DNA of 64,000 bases from Ascoidea rubescens DSM 1968 (lineage: Eukaryota; Ascomycota; Saccharomycetes; Ascoideales; Ascoideaceae). The notes under the pieces were generated by a model. The model worked only from the letters and a program-made list of their open reading frames with translations. It was not told where the DNA came from and did no database searches. The DNA is taken from assembly GCF_001661345.1 (NCBI RefSeq), contig NW_017962927.1:124001-188000 (forward strand). Reading direction: 5' to 3'. Shown piece by piece: positions 33,123-44,274 of this stretch. The position numbers and the translations under genes are program-made. The first letter of the stretch is position 1, and each line of letters starts with the position of its first letter.

Positions 33123-35147
33123 ATGATCATATCTTCAATAACAACCTCTGAGAACAGAATACACTATCCAACTCCATATCTATGCTTGAGATCACGACTA
33201 ACTCATTCTATTATCAATTTCAAATCTCTATTGTTGATATTTCTTCTAATCAACCTACAACTCTACCACTTATTGTTCAGTAACCTATTGTTTATCTCAA
33301 CAAATAATGGTGGTAATGCTATTGATATTGCTAACAGTGATGATGAATTCATAGATATACTATATTATAGTGTCAAATCTTCTTTTATCAATGGTTTAAA
33401 CGAATCAAGTTTGCTAATAGATACCTATCTAGATAGTTCAATTACCATTTATAACTCCATAAATGAATCTATCTCAATTTTGAACAAAACTTCATATATA
33501 AATTCAACTTATAATTTATCTTCAGTGATTAATAAATACATTGATCAATTCATTGATTATCTTGATGAAAATGATTTAAATACATTTGATAATTCATCAA
33601 TCGTATTATTTAATAGCTCAAATTTGGACTCTATCAATAATTATAATTCAAGTATTTTTAGTGATTTAGTCTCTCAAAGTTCAGCTTTAAACCAATCTTT
33701 GACAACAGTTAAAACTTCAATGATTTCATTTGACAATAGCATAACAAATTTGATGAAGAATTTGCTAAATAATGATGAAGGGTTGATTTCATTTGGTGAT
33801 TTATTAACATCATCAAAATCAGATTACTTGAATTCAGCTAACACTAATATAGATATCTTGCTTGAAAATCAAGTTCTTTTATTCGATAATCTTTATAATG
33901 ATTTAACAAATACAACTTTTAAAATATTGAATGATCTAGGTGATTGTTTTAACAATAGTTTAAATAATAATATCAATGAACAGGTCAATGACTCATTTCA
34001 AGATTATCGCAATAATATTTTTAACCGAATTGAATTCAATATTTTTAATACAAATTATATTAAATTGAATTATATTAAAAAGAATTTGCATATCCCTTTA
34101 TTTTTAAATAAATTAAATTCATCGTTTATAGATGTATTTGATTCTTATCAAAATAACTTGACAACTATACTTTCTTCAAAAGATGTTGAAATTACAAATA
34201 ATGTTGATAAAATTGATAAAATTAAATCAAAATTTAAAATTAAATTTATTGTTTTTTATACATTGATAATATTCTTGATGATTTTATTTATAATTATAGA
34301 TCTTGTTTATCAATGGTTTAAATTTAGATTTGAACAGAATAATGCTAACCAAATCATAAATATTTACAGCGATATCACTAATGATAATAAAATGAAAATC
34401 GACTCATTGGTACCGATTTTTTTTATCATAAATCCCGAAACTGATTTTGTTTTGAAAAGATTAATTAAAATTATTGAGATTTTGCCATATGGTAAATTTG
34501 AAAGTTTTCAAAGAAAATTTTTTGGTTATAAACTCAATTTGATTTTAATTTATGCAAATTGGTTAATCAATTATTTTATTGGAATTAGTTCAAATTTTTT
34601 AAAATTGAATTTCGTTTTAATAATTTTATTAATTAATTTTTCATGTTTAAACCATCTAGTTAAATATTCCAAAAGCCTTAGTTTCAACAATGCAAATAAT
34701 AATTATAATCAAAATGAATTGATCGAAATTAATATAAATTTCATTGATGAAGTAACACTGTCCATTCATAAGCAAATAAATGAAAATGAAATCATAAGCA
34801 TAGATTCAAAATTGACTGGATTATTAGTATCAAATTTCAATTTAACCTTTGGAAACATTAAAGATAATTTAAATTATCTAATTAATACTATTATTAATAA
34901 CAATAAAATCACTTATTCAATAAATTATCAACTACTTGAATTATTTGAGAATTTTAAATCAAATTTAGCTGCAGTCTTAATCATTTTGCTTTCTATGATT
35001 TTAGCCTATCTTTTCGGTTCAATTTTATTTGCAGTTTCAAGAATTAAATTAAAACCAAGTTATTGGAAAAGCAAAAACGTAAATAATGAAGAAAATGCTG
35101 AAAATATCGAGGAGAACAATAAAAGAGGTTTAGATTTTGATGAGTAA
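33123..35147 (+). CDS. PRM1: Prm1-like plasma-membrane fusion protein of mating cells
   Basis: The protein has 674 residues from the ATG at 33123; the longer frame begins with TTG. Four hydrophobic spans are visible at about 34-57, 374-396, 492-510 and 612-638. Between spans 1-2 and 3-4 lie large loops full of N-x-S/T glycosylation sequons; the loop between 2 and 3 and the acidic tail lack them. This topology and length match Prm1 (661 residues in S. cerevisiae), which acts at the mating-cell contact zone to promote membrane fusion. Sequence identity is too weak to judge by eye, so the name rests on topology, length and the pheromone-response elements upstream. An unrelated four-span membrane protein is the alternative. 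Confidence 0.6.
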   Translation: MIISSITTSENRIHYPTPYLCLRSRLTHSIINFKSLLLIFLLINLQLYHLLFSNLLFISTNNGGNAIDIANSDDEFIDILYYSVKSSFINGLNESSLLIDTYLDSSITIYNSINESISILNKTSYINSTYNLSSVINKYIDQFIDYLDENDLNTFDNSSIVLFNSSNLDSINNYNSSIFSDLVSQSSALNQSLTTVKTSMISFDNSITNLMKNLLNNDEGLISFGDLLTSSKSDYLNSANTNIDILLENQVLLFDNLYNDLTNTTFKILNDLGDCFNNSLNNNINEQVNDSFQDYRNNIFNRIEFNIFNTNYIKLNYIKKNLHIPLFLNKLNSSFIDVFDSYQNNLTTILSSKDVEITNNVDKIDKIKSKFKIKFIVFYTLIIFLMILFIIIDLVYQWFKFRFEQNNANQIINIYSDITNDNKMKIDSLVPIFFIINPETDFVLKRLIKIIEILPYGKFESFQRKFFGYKLNLILIYANWLINYFIGISSNFLKLNFVLIILLINFSCLNHLVKYSKSLSFNNANNNYNQNELIEININFIDEVTLSIHKQINENEIISIDSKLTGLLVSNFNLTFGNIKDNLNYLINTIINNNKITYSINYQLLELFENFKSNLAAVLIILLSMILAYLFGSILFAVSRIKLKPSYWKSKNVNNEENAENIEENNKRGLDFDE

Positions 35148-35741
35148 AATATAAAAAAAAAAAGTATGCATGTATATACCATACATGCATTGATATTGCA
35201 TATCAGTTTTTAAGCTCAATACGAAATTAGATCAATTCGTTATTTTTTTCCATTTTTGAGTAAATCAAATAGATTTCTCTTCTTCTGAGTAATAATGGTC
35301 TAGATTTTTGAGAGATTTTGATTCAAAATTTTTATTTCAATTGGATATAAATTAATACTAGTTACAGCAAAAGTGGAGGTATATAACAGAGAAACATTGA
35401 TAAATTTTTAGTAAATTTAGTAAATAAAACACACTTTGGAATTACGAGTTATTGATAAAACTAAATTTCTTTGATCGATCTTCGGTTAAACAAGTAGATA
35501 CAATGTAACTTTCCTCAGCTGAATAGTAAGTAAGTGTATATAGTAATGGCCATAACAATTCTGTATCATTTTTATGGTGAGAATTGAAGTGCGGATTCAA
35601 CCATCCGCAGAGACGGATTGTCACGGATATAATTAGCTCAAGTTTAATCAACGACAATACAATCTCAAAGTTAGCTGCTATAGAATATACTTGAAATTGT
35701 AGCTCGATATCCAAATCATATAATTATAATTGTCGATAGCA
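35148..35741. promoter_or_regulatory. PRM1 3' region and PUP3 upstream region
   Basis: These 594 nt are A+T-rich at first, with a palindromic ATGCATGTATATACCATACATGCAT-like patch split around 35165-35190. A perfect 6-bp hairpin GCGGAT/ATCCGC sits at 35591-35608. I see no exact proteasome PACE box (GGTGGCAAA) here. Confidence 0.45.
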
Positions 35742-36552
35742 ATGTCTCAAGATCCAAGTTCAATAAACGGTATGTGGAATGGATTTAGTTTTCTAACTAG
35801 CTCAATTGGATTTGTTATTCATGAATAGAGGTTGGTGAAGGATTGCCACTTGCCAGTGAAGTGATTATTTGAATAATTATTGATCGATATTGAGAACACT
35901 TATTAATAAGATTATGAATTCAATTTTTTTTTTATTGTTTTTAATTATGGGTATAGGTGGTTCTGCCGTTGCAATGATAGGAAAAGATTGTTTAGCAATT
36001 GCCTGTGATTTACGATTGGGAAGTCAGTCTCTAGGAGTCTCAAACGATTTTGAAAAAATATTCAATTATGGACCTAATGTATTTTTGGCATTATGTGGGT
36101 TGGGCACCGATGTAATTACATTGAATGAGGTTTTTAGATATAAGACCAATTTGTATAAATATAAAGAAGAAAGGACTATTGAACCCGAGACATTTGCTAA
36201 TTTGGTTTCATCAAGTTTATATGAAAGAAGGTTTGGGCCATATTTTGTAAGTCCTATTGTTGGTGGAATAAATTCCAAAACAGGGAAACCCTTTATTTGT
36301 TCATTTGATTTAATCGGATGTATTGATTTCACCAAAGATTTTGCAGTGGCAGGTACAGCAACAGATCAATTATACGGTATGTGCGAGAGTTTGTATGAAC
36401 CAAATTTGGAACCAGAAGATTTATTTGAGACCATTTCTCAAGCGTTATTAAATGCAGTCGACAGAGACGCATTAAGTGGTTGGGGTGCAGTTGTTTATCT
36501 TATTACAAAAGATAAAGTTGTCAAAAGATTATTGAAGACTCGTCAAGATTAA
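35742..36552 (+). CDS. PUP3: 20S proteasome subunit beta-3 (Pup3), spliced
   Basis: Exons are 35742-35769 and 35957-36552, giving 207 residues. Exon 1 codes MSQDPSSIN plus the first base of a Gly codon, followed by donor GTATGT. The acceptor TAG at 35954-35956 restores the reading INGGSAVAM. The spliced product aligns with yeast Pup3 (205 residues) along its whole length, including KDCLAIACDLRLGSQSLGVSNDFEKIF, SSSLYERRFGPYFV and EPNLEPEDLFETISQALLNA (split here by family comparison). The unspliced upstream frame reads hydrophobic intron sequence and is wrong. Pup3 is a structural, non-catalytic beta subunit of the proteasome core. Transcription may depend on an Rpn4-like factor; only a GTGGCAA core inside the intron was seen. 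Confidence 0.95.
35770..35956 (+). other. PUP3: 187-nt intron of PUP3
   Basis: Donor GTATGT is at 35770-35775 and acceptor TAG ends at 35956. A TTCTAAC word at 35791 is too close to the donor; the branch may instead be the TATTAAT word near 35901. The core GTGGCAA of the proteasome control element lies on the minus strand at 35843-35849. Confidence 0.85.
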
Positions 36553-36848
36553 ACGACAATAATAATGATCAAGATATTATTATAAATCTTTACTATAGAT
36601 TACCAGTTATTTAATACATCACATATCTTAATGTTATTTTGTTGTAAAATTTAAAGAATAATAAGAAAACCTGGGAGAAAAAAAAAGATGTAAGCTATTT
36701 AGCATTTTCCCCAACTTATATACATGAATATTGAATTTATTGGCATGAAATGTAAAGCCATCAAGACTAAGAAAGATTGTGATAAGACCTTCTAGCGTCG
36801 TGAAGCTTTCATTCGAGTGAAGACCTCGAGACAATGCTACCACATTGT

Positions 36849-37240
36849 TTATTTATTTTGTTGTTCTTTTTCTTGCTCCTTCATTTTCTGCAACTGTATA
36901 TCAATGATTTTCTTTAACCTTAGGTTTTCTCCATATTCCTCCTCTTCCATTTGTCTCCATCTCTCTTCAACTTTCTTGTGCTTGAGTTTTCTTTCGTTCA
37001 ACTTCTCAACACTCTGGTCCACCCTGGTTTTGTGCAAGCACTTATTCAAGGCTTCCTTGGGATCGTTGCAGAGTCCCAACATCTTGACAAAAAACGATGA
37101 GTTGTGACACTCATTCAATGCCTTGATGTATGGAGCACATTCTGTAAGATACACATGTTAGCAAACGTTCTTTCCGATACCCCTGCGCAGAAAACAGAAA
37201 ACATACCTTGAAATCTGGCCTCTTCTACTATTGGATGCAT
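36849..37240 (-). CDS. CMC2: Twin CX9C protein Cmc2, spliced
   Basis: Exons are 37240-37207 and 37141-36849, giving 108 residues. Exon 1 codes MHPIVEEARFQ plus one base, then donor GTATGT. A TGCTAAC branch and CAG acceptor close a 65-nt intron (37206-37142). The joined product reads MHPIVEEARFQECAPYI, parallel to yeast Cmc2, which begins MHPQLEAERFHSC. Both twin CX9C motifs are intact (C-APYIKALNE-C and C-NDPKEALNK-C), followed by the conserved KVEERWRQMEEEEYGE helix. Cmc2 is a small intermembrane-space protein imported through Mia40 and needed for cytochrome oxidase biogenesis. It is divergent from TSC11 (261 bp) and convergent with PUP3. Confidence 0.93.
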
Positions 37241-37501
37241 TGCAAAAAGAATATTTGGGTTGTTCACAAAAGCAGCAAAAGCAGCAAAAGCAGTAAAAAC
37301 AGCAAAGGCTCCAAAGCCCAAACCCTCAAACACCCGGTCTGGTGTTAACTCGGCATTTGGCCAGTTGTGACCAGATTTACACGGCTCTTTTGGGCTGATT
37401 TGCTTCGTGAGGGCATTATAACAAGTTCTTCAACTGCTCTGGCTCTCAGCAGTGGTGCTCTGGAGTTCTTGTTTGGTTTATGATAGGTATGGGATTGCAA
37501 G
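37241..37501. promoter_or_regulatory. Divergent promoter of CMC2 and TSC11
   Basis: The 261-bp region between two start codons contains a GCAAAAGCA-type repeat near 37265-37310. I see no clear TATA box or known factor site. Confidence 0.4.
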
Positions 37502-38518
37502 ATGTCGCTGACTCACAACATTCAGCAGCTCAACTACAGCAACCTCACCAACTCGTCTGAGTATCTTCACCAGGTCTACCCGAACCCTAATGGTCCTACC
37601 AACCTCAGTAGTAATGGAAATGTCAGTGGATCCAGCAACAGCCTCAATAACACCCACAATTACAACTACAATCTTTACCACACAAAAAAAAGTAGCTCTG
37701 CAATCAACTTTAAAAGCGTCTCGAATCTCAGTAACAGTGCCAACATCAACACCAGCCAAAAGACTGATCTTCCTCCTAATTTAACCATCAACACAACTCT
37801 TGCAAACCAGAACACTATCTCTGATTTCTATTCCAATTCCACCATTAAAAACAGTGAAATTACTTTGAACAATGTCAATAGCAACAATAACAATAACAAT
37901 AACAATAACAATAACAATAACAATAACAATAACAATAACAATAACAATAACAATAACAATAGTAATAATGATATTCCTAACCAAATAAATCCTCCAAACA
38001 ATTTTAATGCTCCAAACAATATCGCTTTGAACTCAAAAAATCTCAACAGTTCTTCTACTCTCAATTTGAATTACACTTTAAATAATAAATCTTTGACATC
38101 TTTTCAATTTCCACAACCTACTCAATTTAATTCCGTTGCAACTCCGGTTTATTCAAAATCCTTCAACTCATTGGCCGATTTGAACGAATTATCATTAAAA
38201 TTGCAAAAACAGAAAAAACTAAGAGAAGGAACTGAACGTCTATTACAAACAACTGATTTAGAATTATCAAATAAATCAAAAAATAAAATAAAAATTAAAA
38301 ATAATAAAAATAATAATGCTTCCTTAAAGATAACAAGAGATAAGGCTTCTTCTCAATTAGAAGACATTAATAGAACAATTGTTGATTTGGAAAGAAAAAT
38401 TGAAACTTTAAAAAGAATGCAAATTCAACATGATAATAATATTAACAATAATAATAACAACAATAACAACAACAATAATAATAACAACAATAACAATAAC
38501 AATAACAACAATAACAAT

Positions 38519-38555
<37 letters not shown>

Positions 38556-41500
38556 TTCCAACGGCTCCAAATCTTGACCTATATCCACCAGTAAGTATAA
38601 ACTCTTTGCAAAAGCAAAAGTCAAAACAAAATTCAAGTTCAAACCCCAATTCTTTTTCAAATACACCACATTCAAACTCAACTCAAAACTTTGTGGGGAA
38701 TCAAAATATAAATATAAATTCAAGTTCAAATCCAAACTCGAGCTCAAACATAAATTTAAACTCTTTATATTATAATATTAATCCGACAAACAATTCACTT
38801 TCAATGGACCCAAACAACACTATCACAAATGATTTCTATGAATTAAATAACGATAATAGTTCATATAGTTACATATCTGATGATGAAAATCGTCCCTATA
38901 GTCCAACTGTAAATATTAGTGATATATTATCTTCCTTATCTGATAAATCAATATCACCTGAATCTCAAGTTCAAAAGGCTAATGATTTAATCAATTTGTT
39001 TCAAAATTATCCAAATGTTAAAAATCAATTGGTATTCTCTCAATTAGGCTATAGAATCCAATTTTTTTTATTAAGTAAATCAAAAGAAGTAATTGCTGCT
39101 GGTTTCAGAATTGCTCGTTATTTTATTTCAGATTATGATTCTCTAAAATTAATCCTGTCCCTAAGAATCCATTTTTTTATCATTATCTCTCTATCAAAAT
39201 CAAATCCAAGCTATTACAGTAATATCGAAAGAATACAAGCTTTAAAATTAATAAGAAAATACTTAGATATTCCAAATGGTGCAGAAATATTAAGTGTTGG
39301 AATAGTTAATGCTTTATTATCAATTTGTGACCAAAATGATGATGATTTGAAAAATATTGCAATTGAAACACTTTGTGAGTTGATTATCTTAAATCCCAAA
39401 TTGCTTTATCAAGCAGACGGCTTCAGATATTTTCTAAAAATCATTGTTGATGGCCCATTCGAATTAAGTCCATTGGCTGGAATGGCAGTAGTAAAACTAT
39501 TATCTTCGCCTAAATCAAGAAAGTATATTAATGGTTATGATTTAAATTATTTACTAAACTATTTTCTAACCTATAAAACTCGCTTTAATATTGAAAAATT
39601 AAACAACAGTGCATTTTTAGTCTCTAGTTTTCTAAAAACCTGGTCAGGTTTAATAGCATTTTGTCATAATGATTTTGAACCATTCAAAATATTGATCAAT
39701 TGTTTAATCTATAACAATTATTATTCAAGAGATTCGATCATGGACATTTTTTTTGATATTTTGAACCTTAGACCTCTACCATGGATTAAAACAATAGATA
39801 TTAAAATAAATTCAAAAAATAAAAATTCAAATTTTTATTCACAATCTGAAATACTTTTACAACAATCAAATATAAATAAAAAAAATACAAACACTGGCTA
39901 TCATACAAATTCGCCTAATAATCAAATAACAATAATTAATCATTACACCTCATTAATATTAGCAATCTTGATGAATTGTAATTTAATGGACAAGTTATTA
40001 TCAATTGCCAAAACAACAGATGATAAAAAAAACAAAAGCAAAGCCATTTGCTTAATAATAGAAATCTTTCAACTATCTTCAAATTTATTGCCCAGAAACT
40101 ATTGGGGAATCTCAGAAGAATTAGTAAGTTTAATTGAAGATAATGGAATCGAAAATATGATGAAATCCTCAAAAATATTTAATTATCAACAATCCTCAAT
40201 AAATACTATATTTCAAATTGAAACATACACTAGAAAAATATCGAAAGGAAAAACAACGTATAATGTTCCCCCAATTGTGTTACATTCTTTGGATAAGCTA
40301 AATAAGGACTTGATTTATAAAATGGCCATCAATATTGATGATTTTCAGTTTAGAAAAATGATCAACGATACCAAGGTCTTAACAACAAAAGATACCTCTG
40401 AATGGAAATGGGATATTATAATTGATTTGGCAAATGGCCCTCTAAAAAACCCCAAAAGGTTTGAAGAGACTCTTAAAACCACAAAATTCATAAAACGATT
40501 AATGTCATTTTATAGGCCATTTAAAAAAAAATTCTCTTCGATGAAAAAATCAAAAGACCAGGACAAATACATAAACACAGGATGTGCCTTATTCAAAATG
40601 TTTTTATCAACAAGCGAAGGTTTTAAATATTTAAGCGAAAATAAGTTACTACCTCAAATTGCTGAATGTTTAGCGCAAATTGATCCCTATAGTTGTATTA
40701 CAGCTAATGAACCAATTTTTTCCAAAAAGTACTTAGCGACTCGACTAAGCTTTGGCTATTTTAAAATGTTAGCGGTTTTATCTTCAAGTTCCCAGGGAAT
40801 AAGTTTATTAAGCAAGTGGAATATATTTACTATTTTATATCATATAGTAGAGAGAAATGATAGATCTGATATTGTTCTAACATTTTTACCTGAATTTAAT
40901 TACTCTAAGCAAAGTCATTTGAGAATTATTTTTTCAAAGGCTTTGACAACAAGAGACAGAACAGTTCGTCTCTATGCAACAAATCTTTTAAAGGATTTAT
41001 TAAGAATACCTTCTTGTTCTAAATGGGCAATAAATCTTTTGATCGGTCAACTATATGATACAGATATAGAAGTTTGCAATGTGAGTGTTGAGATATTAGA
41101 TGCTTACTGTGTTACACCAGAAAATATGTATGAAGTACTAAAATATCGTCCCTCTTTAGATCATTTGGGTATGATTGGAGCGCCATTATTATTAAGGTTT
41201 TTATCATCGCCATTGGGATTTAATTATTTGAGTGAGTTCGATTTAATTGAGAATGAAATGGATGATTGGTTTAACAGAAAAAATGATTTATACGTGCTAG
41301 AAATAGAAAGTTTGCTATTTGATGAATATTCGCCCTTTCAGTTTTTTCGACTTAATAAAGTTGATGATAAATTTGAATCAAACAAAAATAGATTGAGCAG
41401 AAACATGCTAGATTCTGACGGCGATGAAGATGTAAAAGTTATTGATGATTATAATATCTTCTTTCAAAAAAAAATATTACCCCATCACTTTTTTGGAGAA

Positions 41501-42703
41501 TTGGTCAAGACAGAGGAAGGAAACGAGTTATTATCAAGAACGACATACTTTCAATCATTTGTCAATACAATAAATGCATTGAAAGACGAGTGTGAAAATA
41601 TGGAAAATATTATTAAGTTGAAGGGTTGTTTATGGGCAGTTGGGCATATTGCTTTATCTGATTTTGCGATAGAATTGGTTGATAAAAGTGGTATTATACC
41701 AACAATAATTTATATCTGTAAGATGAGTAAAATTTGGAGTTTAAAAGGTACAGCATTTTTTGTTGTGGGGCTAATTGCTAATACTCAAGATGGTATAGAA
41801 TGTTTGGATGAATATGGATGGGATATTTCGTTTGATATAAATAATAATCCAATAGGTATATGTCTTCCGAAAAATTTGAATGAGTATTTTGGTAACGGTT
41901 TTGAAACAAAAGCCGTTGAGAATGCTTGCACCATTAAGAAACATGCCAGTTTTGATAAAGAAAATAAAAACAACAATAAAACCCTGACTCAAAATCAAAA
42001 CAAAAATGAAAATAAAAAACACATGAACAATTTTGACTATAAAGTTGATTTTCATGTTTATGATATTGCTACTAGTAAAGAGAACTATAATGGTGAAAGC
42101 CAAAACAAAGACTTTAGTAATAAAACTAATGAATTGGGAAGCAAGAGCGATCTCGACAGAAACAATTCTGGTGATTACAACTATGACTCAAATGAGATTT
42201 TAAGAACCACTAATATTCTGGATCAACTGGGAACTGAAAATGATGATGAATTTAATAGAGGCAATGAAGAAACTTTTAATCAAGATTTTAGAGACAAAAC
42301 CTTGAAAGTATTGGATGTAGATTCTGAAAAAAATGTTATTTATGACACTTCTTCGAAGGATTTGGAGACATCAGATGCAATAGTTAAAAAAATATTTACT
42401 TCTATATCATACTTGTGTGTTCCAATGCTAATGGGTCAAGGAGGGAAACTGTTGAATAAGTTAAGATCAAAATATAGAGATAAATTTGATACAGCTGAAG
42501 TATTTCTTGGTGCAATGAATCTACTTGAAAACACCAAGTACAAGCCTGGAGCAAGAAAATTTATTGTTGAATTATTTTCAAATTCTAAAGCCATTGAAGC
42601 GTTATTGAAAAAGGATCGGAGAAGATCTAAAGTCGAACGAGACAGGAGATCCTTTAAATCTGTTGCTACTGACTTCAACAGTTCTATTAACATCAAGACT
42701 TGA
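37502..42703 (+). CDS. TSC11: TORC2 subunit Tsc11/Avo3 (Rictor homologue)
   Basis: The protein has 1733 residues against about 1430 in S. cerevisiae. The N-terminal 460 residues are Asn/Ser-rich with two very long Asn runs (about 125-156 and 313-350). Between them lies a short HR1-like coiled coil (REGTERLL through LERKIETLKRM, about 240-305). The ARM-like Rictor body follows from about 480: the conserved N-terminal block (FRIARYFISDYDSLKLILSLRI), the RasGEF-N-like middle, HFFGELVKTEEGNELL, and KGCLWAVGHIALSDFAIELV with IWSLKGTAFFVVGLIANTQ. Acidic spacer sequence (about 1480-1630) precedes the last helices. TORC2 signals at the plasma membrane to Ypk1 and the actin cytoskeleton. TSC11 is essential in S. 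cerevisiae. Confidence 0.93.
37874..37965 (+). repeat. AACAAT hexanucleotide repeat coding a poly-Asn run in TSC11
   Basis: About fifteen AACAAT units code roughly 30 consecutive Asn residues. The near-perfect alternation of the two Asn codons shows growth by hexanucleotide slippage. Confidence 0.9.
38436..38553 (+). repeat. AAT/AAC trinucleotide repeat coding a second poly-Asn run in TSC11
   Basis: Nearly forty Asn codons in mixed AAT/AAC order, ending in a pure AAC stretch. The tract lies just behind the HR1-like coiled coil. Confidence 0.9.
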
Positions 42704-42945
42704 ATCAATTATTTAAGAACTTGGTTCCATTACCATTTGTTCCCAATCTTTATGGTTAATTTTTTTTTGCTCGTCATTATTCGATTCGAAGTTCGAACTT
42801 AAAAACGTTAAACCCGTTGTCTAACAGTGTAAAAAACTATATAAACAACTGATGATTCAGTTTATGACTTTGATATCGTTATTATTTTGGTGATTCAGCA
42901 ATTTTTATTTTTAAATTGGAAAATTATTTGTTTTCATTGTCTGCA

Positions 42946-43663
42946 ATGGATGCTACTGTTAAGGCAATTATTGTTGGTCCTACTAGGTTAGGTTGGAAAT
43001 GCTTTCTTTAGAGAATATGATAAATCGTCTTTATTCTCCAACGTGTTCCCAATTGCTCGACAGGAGTTGATAAATAAAGAAATAAATCCAAAATCTGAAC
43101 TAATTGTTGCAAGTGACTCAGTTCAATGACCAGATATAACAAAATCTCTAAGTGAAAAAGAAACTATTGATATATTTTTTTCAGGGTTGGGAACCACGCG
43201 AAAAAATGTGAATTCTTTTGCTGATCAATACAAAATTGATCATGATTTAAATCTAGAGTTAGCTAAAGCTGTAAAAGAAGCTGGTATTGGCACATATATT
43301 CTAATATCAAGTGTGGGTGCGAATAAATCATCCACGTTTCCTTATCTTAAAATGAAGGGCGAGTTAGATCAAGATGTTATAGATTTAAAATTCGACAGAA
43401 CAATCACTGTTAGGCCTGGGACATTGATTGGTAAAAGAGAGAAGGGTGATGGCTTGTGGCAAGAAGCATTTCTTTCAATTGCTGCAACGGCTCATGGCAC
43501 ATTTTTAAGTAAACTCTTTTTGAGTCCTATATATGATGAAGAGATTGCAAAAATTGTTGCTCATTTAGTTGAAAAAGAACCAAAACTTGCTACGGGTAGT
43601 TCCAAGGTCACAATTCTAGATCCAAATGATCTTTCTCAAATACTTGCTTCTATTAAGAAATAA
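42946..43663 (+). pseudogene. FMP52: Degenerate FMP52 (atypical short-chain dehydrogenase of the mitochondrial outer membrane)
   Basis: The ATG at 42946 opens MDATVKAIIVG, the Rossmann start of Fmp52, but the glycine motif expected as GATGLVG reads GPTRL. One extra base near 42985-42994 shifts the frame. The rest (GNAFFREYDKSS and onward) continues in the +1 frame until a TGA at 43127-43129, where the family has Trp in a QWPDI-type stretch. Beyond it the frame is intact to 43663. That part keeps GTTR, the long YKIDHDLNLELAKA block, an SSVGA stretch, the YLKMKGE tyrosine/lysine pair and RPGTLIGKR. Full-length Fmp52 is about 230 residues. Two disabling lesions plus a spoiled cofactor motif indicate a young pseudogene; assembly error is the alternative. 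No intron fits, since the frame break spans fewer than 12 bp. Confidence 0.8.
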
Positions 43664-44274
43664 TTACCAGTTTTATTTTTAATTATTAGTTATTTTGGTT
43701 TTGAGTTTTTGATTTGTTGGTTTATGTGTAATTAAACAAGTGATTTTTTTGATCATAATTTTGAGTAGTTTTAAATTTAATTTACTTTAATTTAATTTCT
43801 TTTATTTTTATTTGACTTTCATAAAGAAAGCTTAGCATTAAATTAGAATTCAATATAGATAATTTTGAAATTATAGAAAAATAAGGTTTTCAATTCTTTG
43901 AATTATTTCACTCATAAATTAAACAAAATCTTGAAATGGTAATTTGTTAGATATAAAATGTAGGGCAGTCCTGAAATGTTTCTCCATCCCAGGAATTCTC
44001 GTGACAATATTGCACAACTGGGATAATATTGATTACCATTCTGGCAAGGAATAGTAAAATAGTAACAATAGAGGCAAACACCCTCTTTTTATGAATCATA
44101 CCACCTCTTAAAACGTGAGAATGCTTGGAAGGAAGTTTGCAAGTAGTAAAGACTCTTTAATACCATAGGAACGGATCTTCAACATCTCGAATAGAAAAGG
44201 CTGAAATAGCGATGAAGGCCACACAGTGAAGTGTGAAGTGTAAAAAAAGAAGAGAAAGACATCTTTTAATAACA
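43664..44274. other. Intergenic region between the FMP52 relic and LCL3
   Basis: These 611 nt are A+T-rich to about 43950, then mixed. A frame upstream of LCL3 extends to 44233 but starts with GTG. No gene or known site is visible. Confidence 0.45.

Noticed and set aside
35591-35608. GCGGAT/ATCCGC hairpin resembling a T-arm
   Set aside because: Loop sequence and flanks do not fit a tRNA; no cloverleaf could be drawn.
37501-42703. Use of CTG codons to assign the organism to a CUG-Ser clade
   Set aside because: The few CTG codons inspected fall in poorly conserved positions, so neither Leu nor Ser could be favoured.
42984-43129. Programmed +1 frameshift and stop read-through as an explanation for FMP52
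   Set aside because: The site does not match the known yeast slip heptamers, a second stop would also have to be read through, and the glycine motif is damaged independently.
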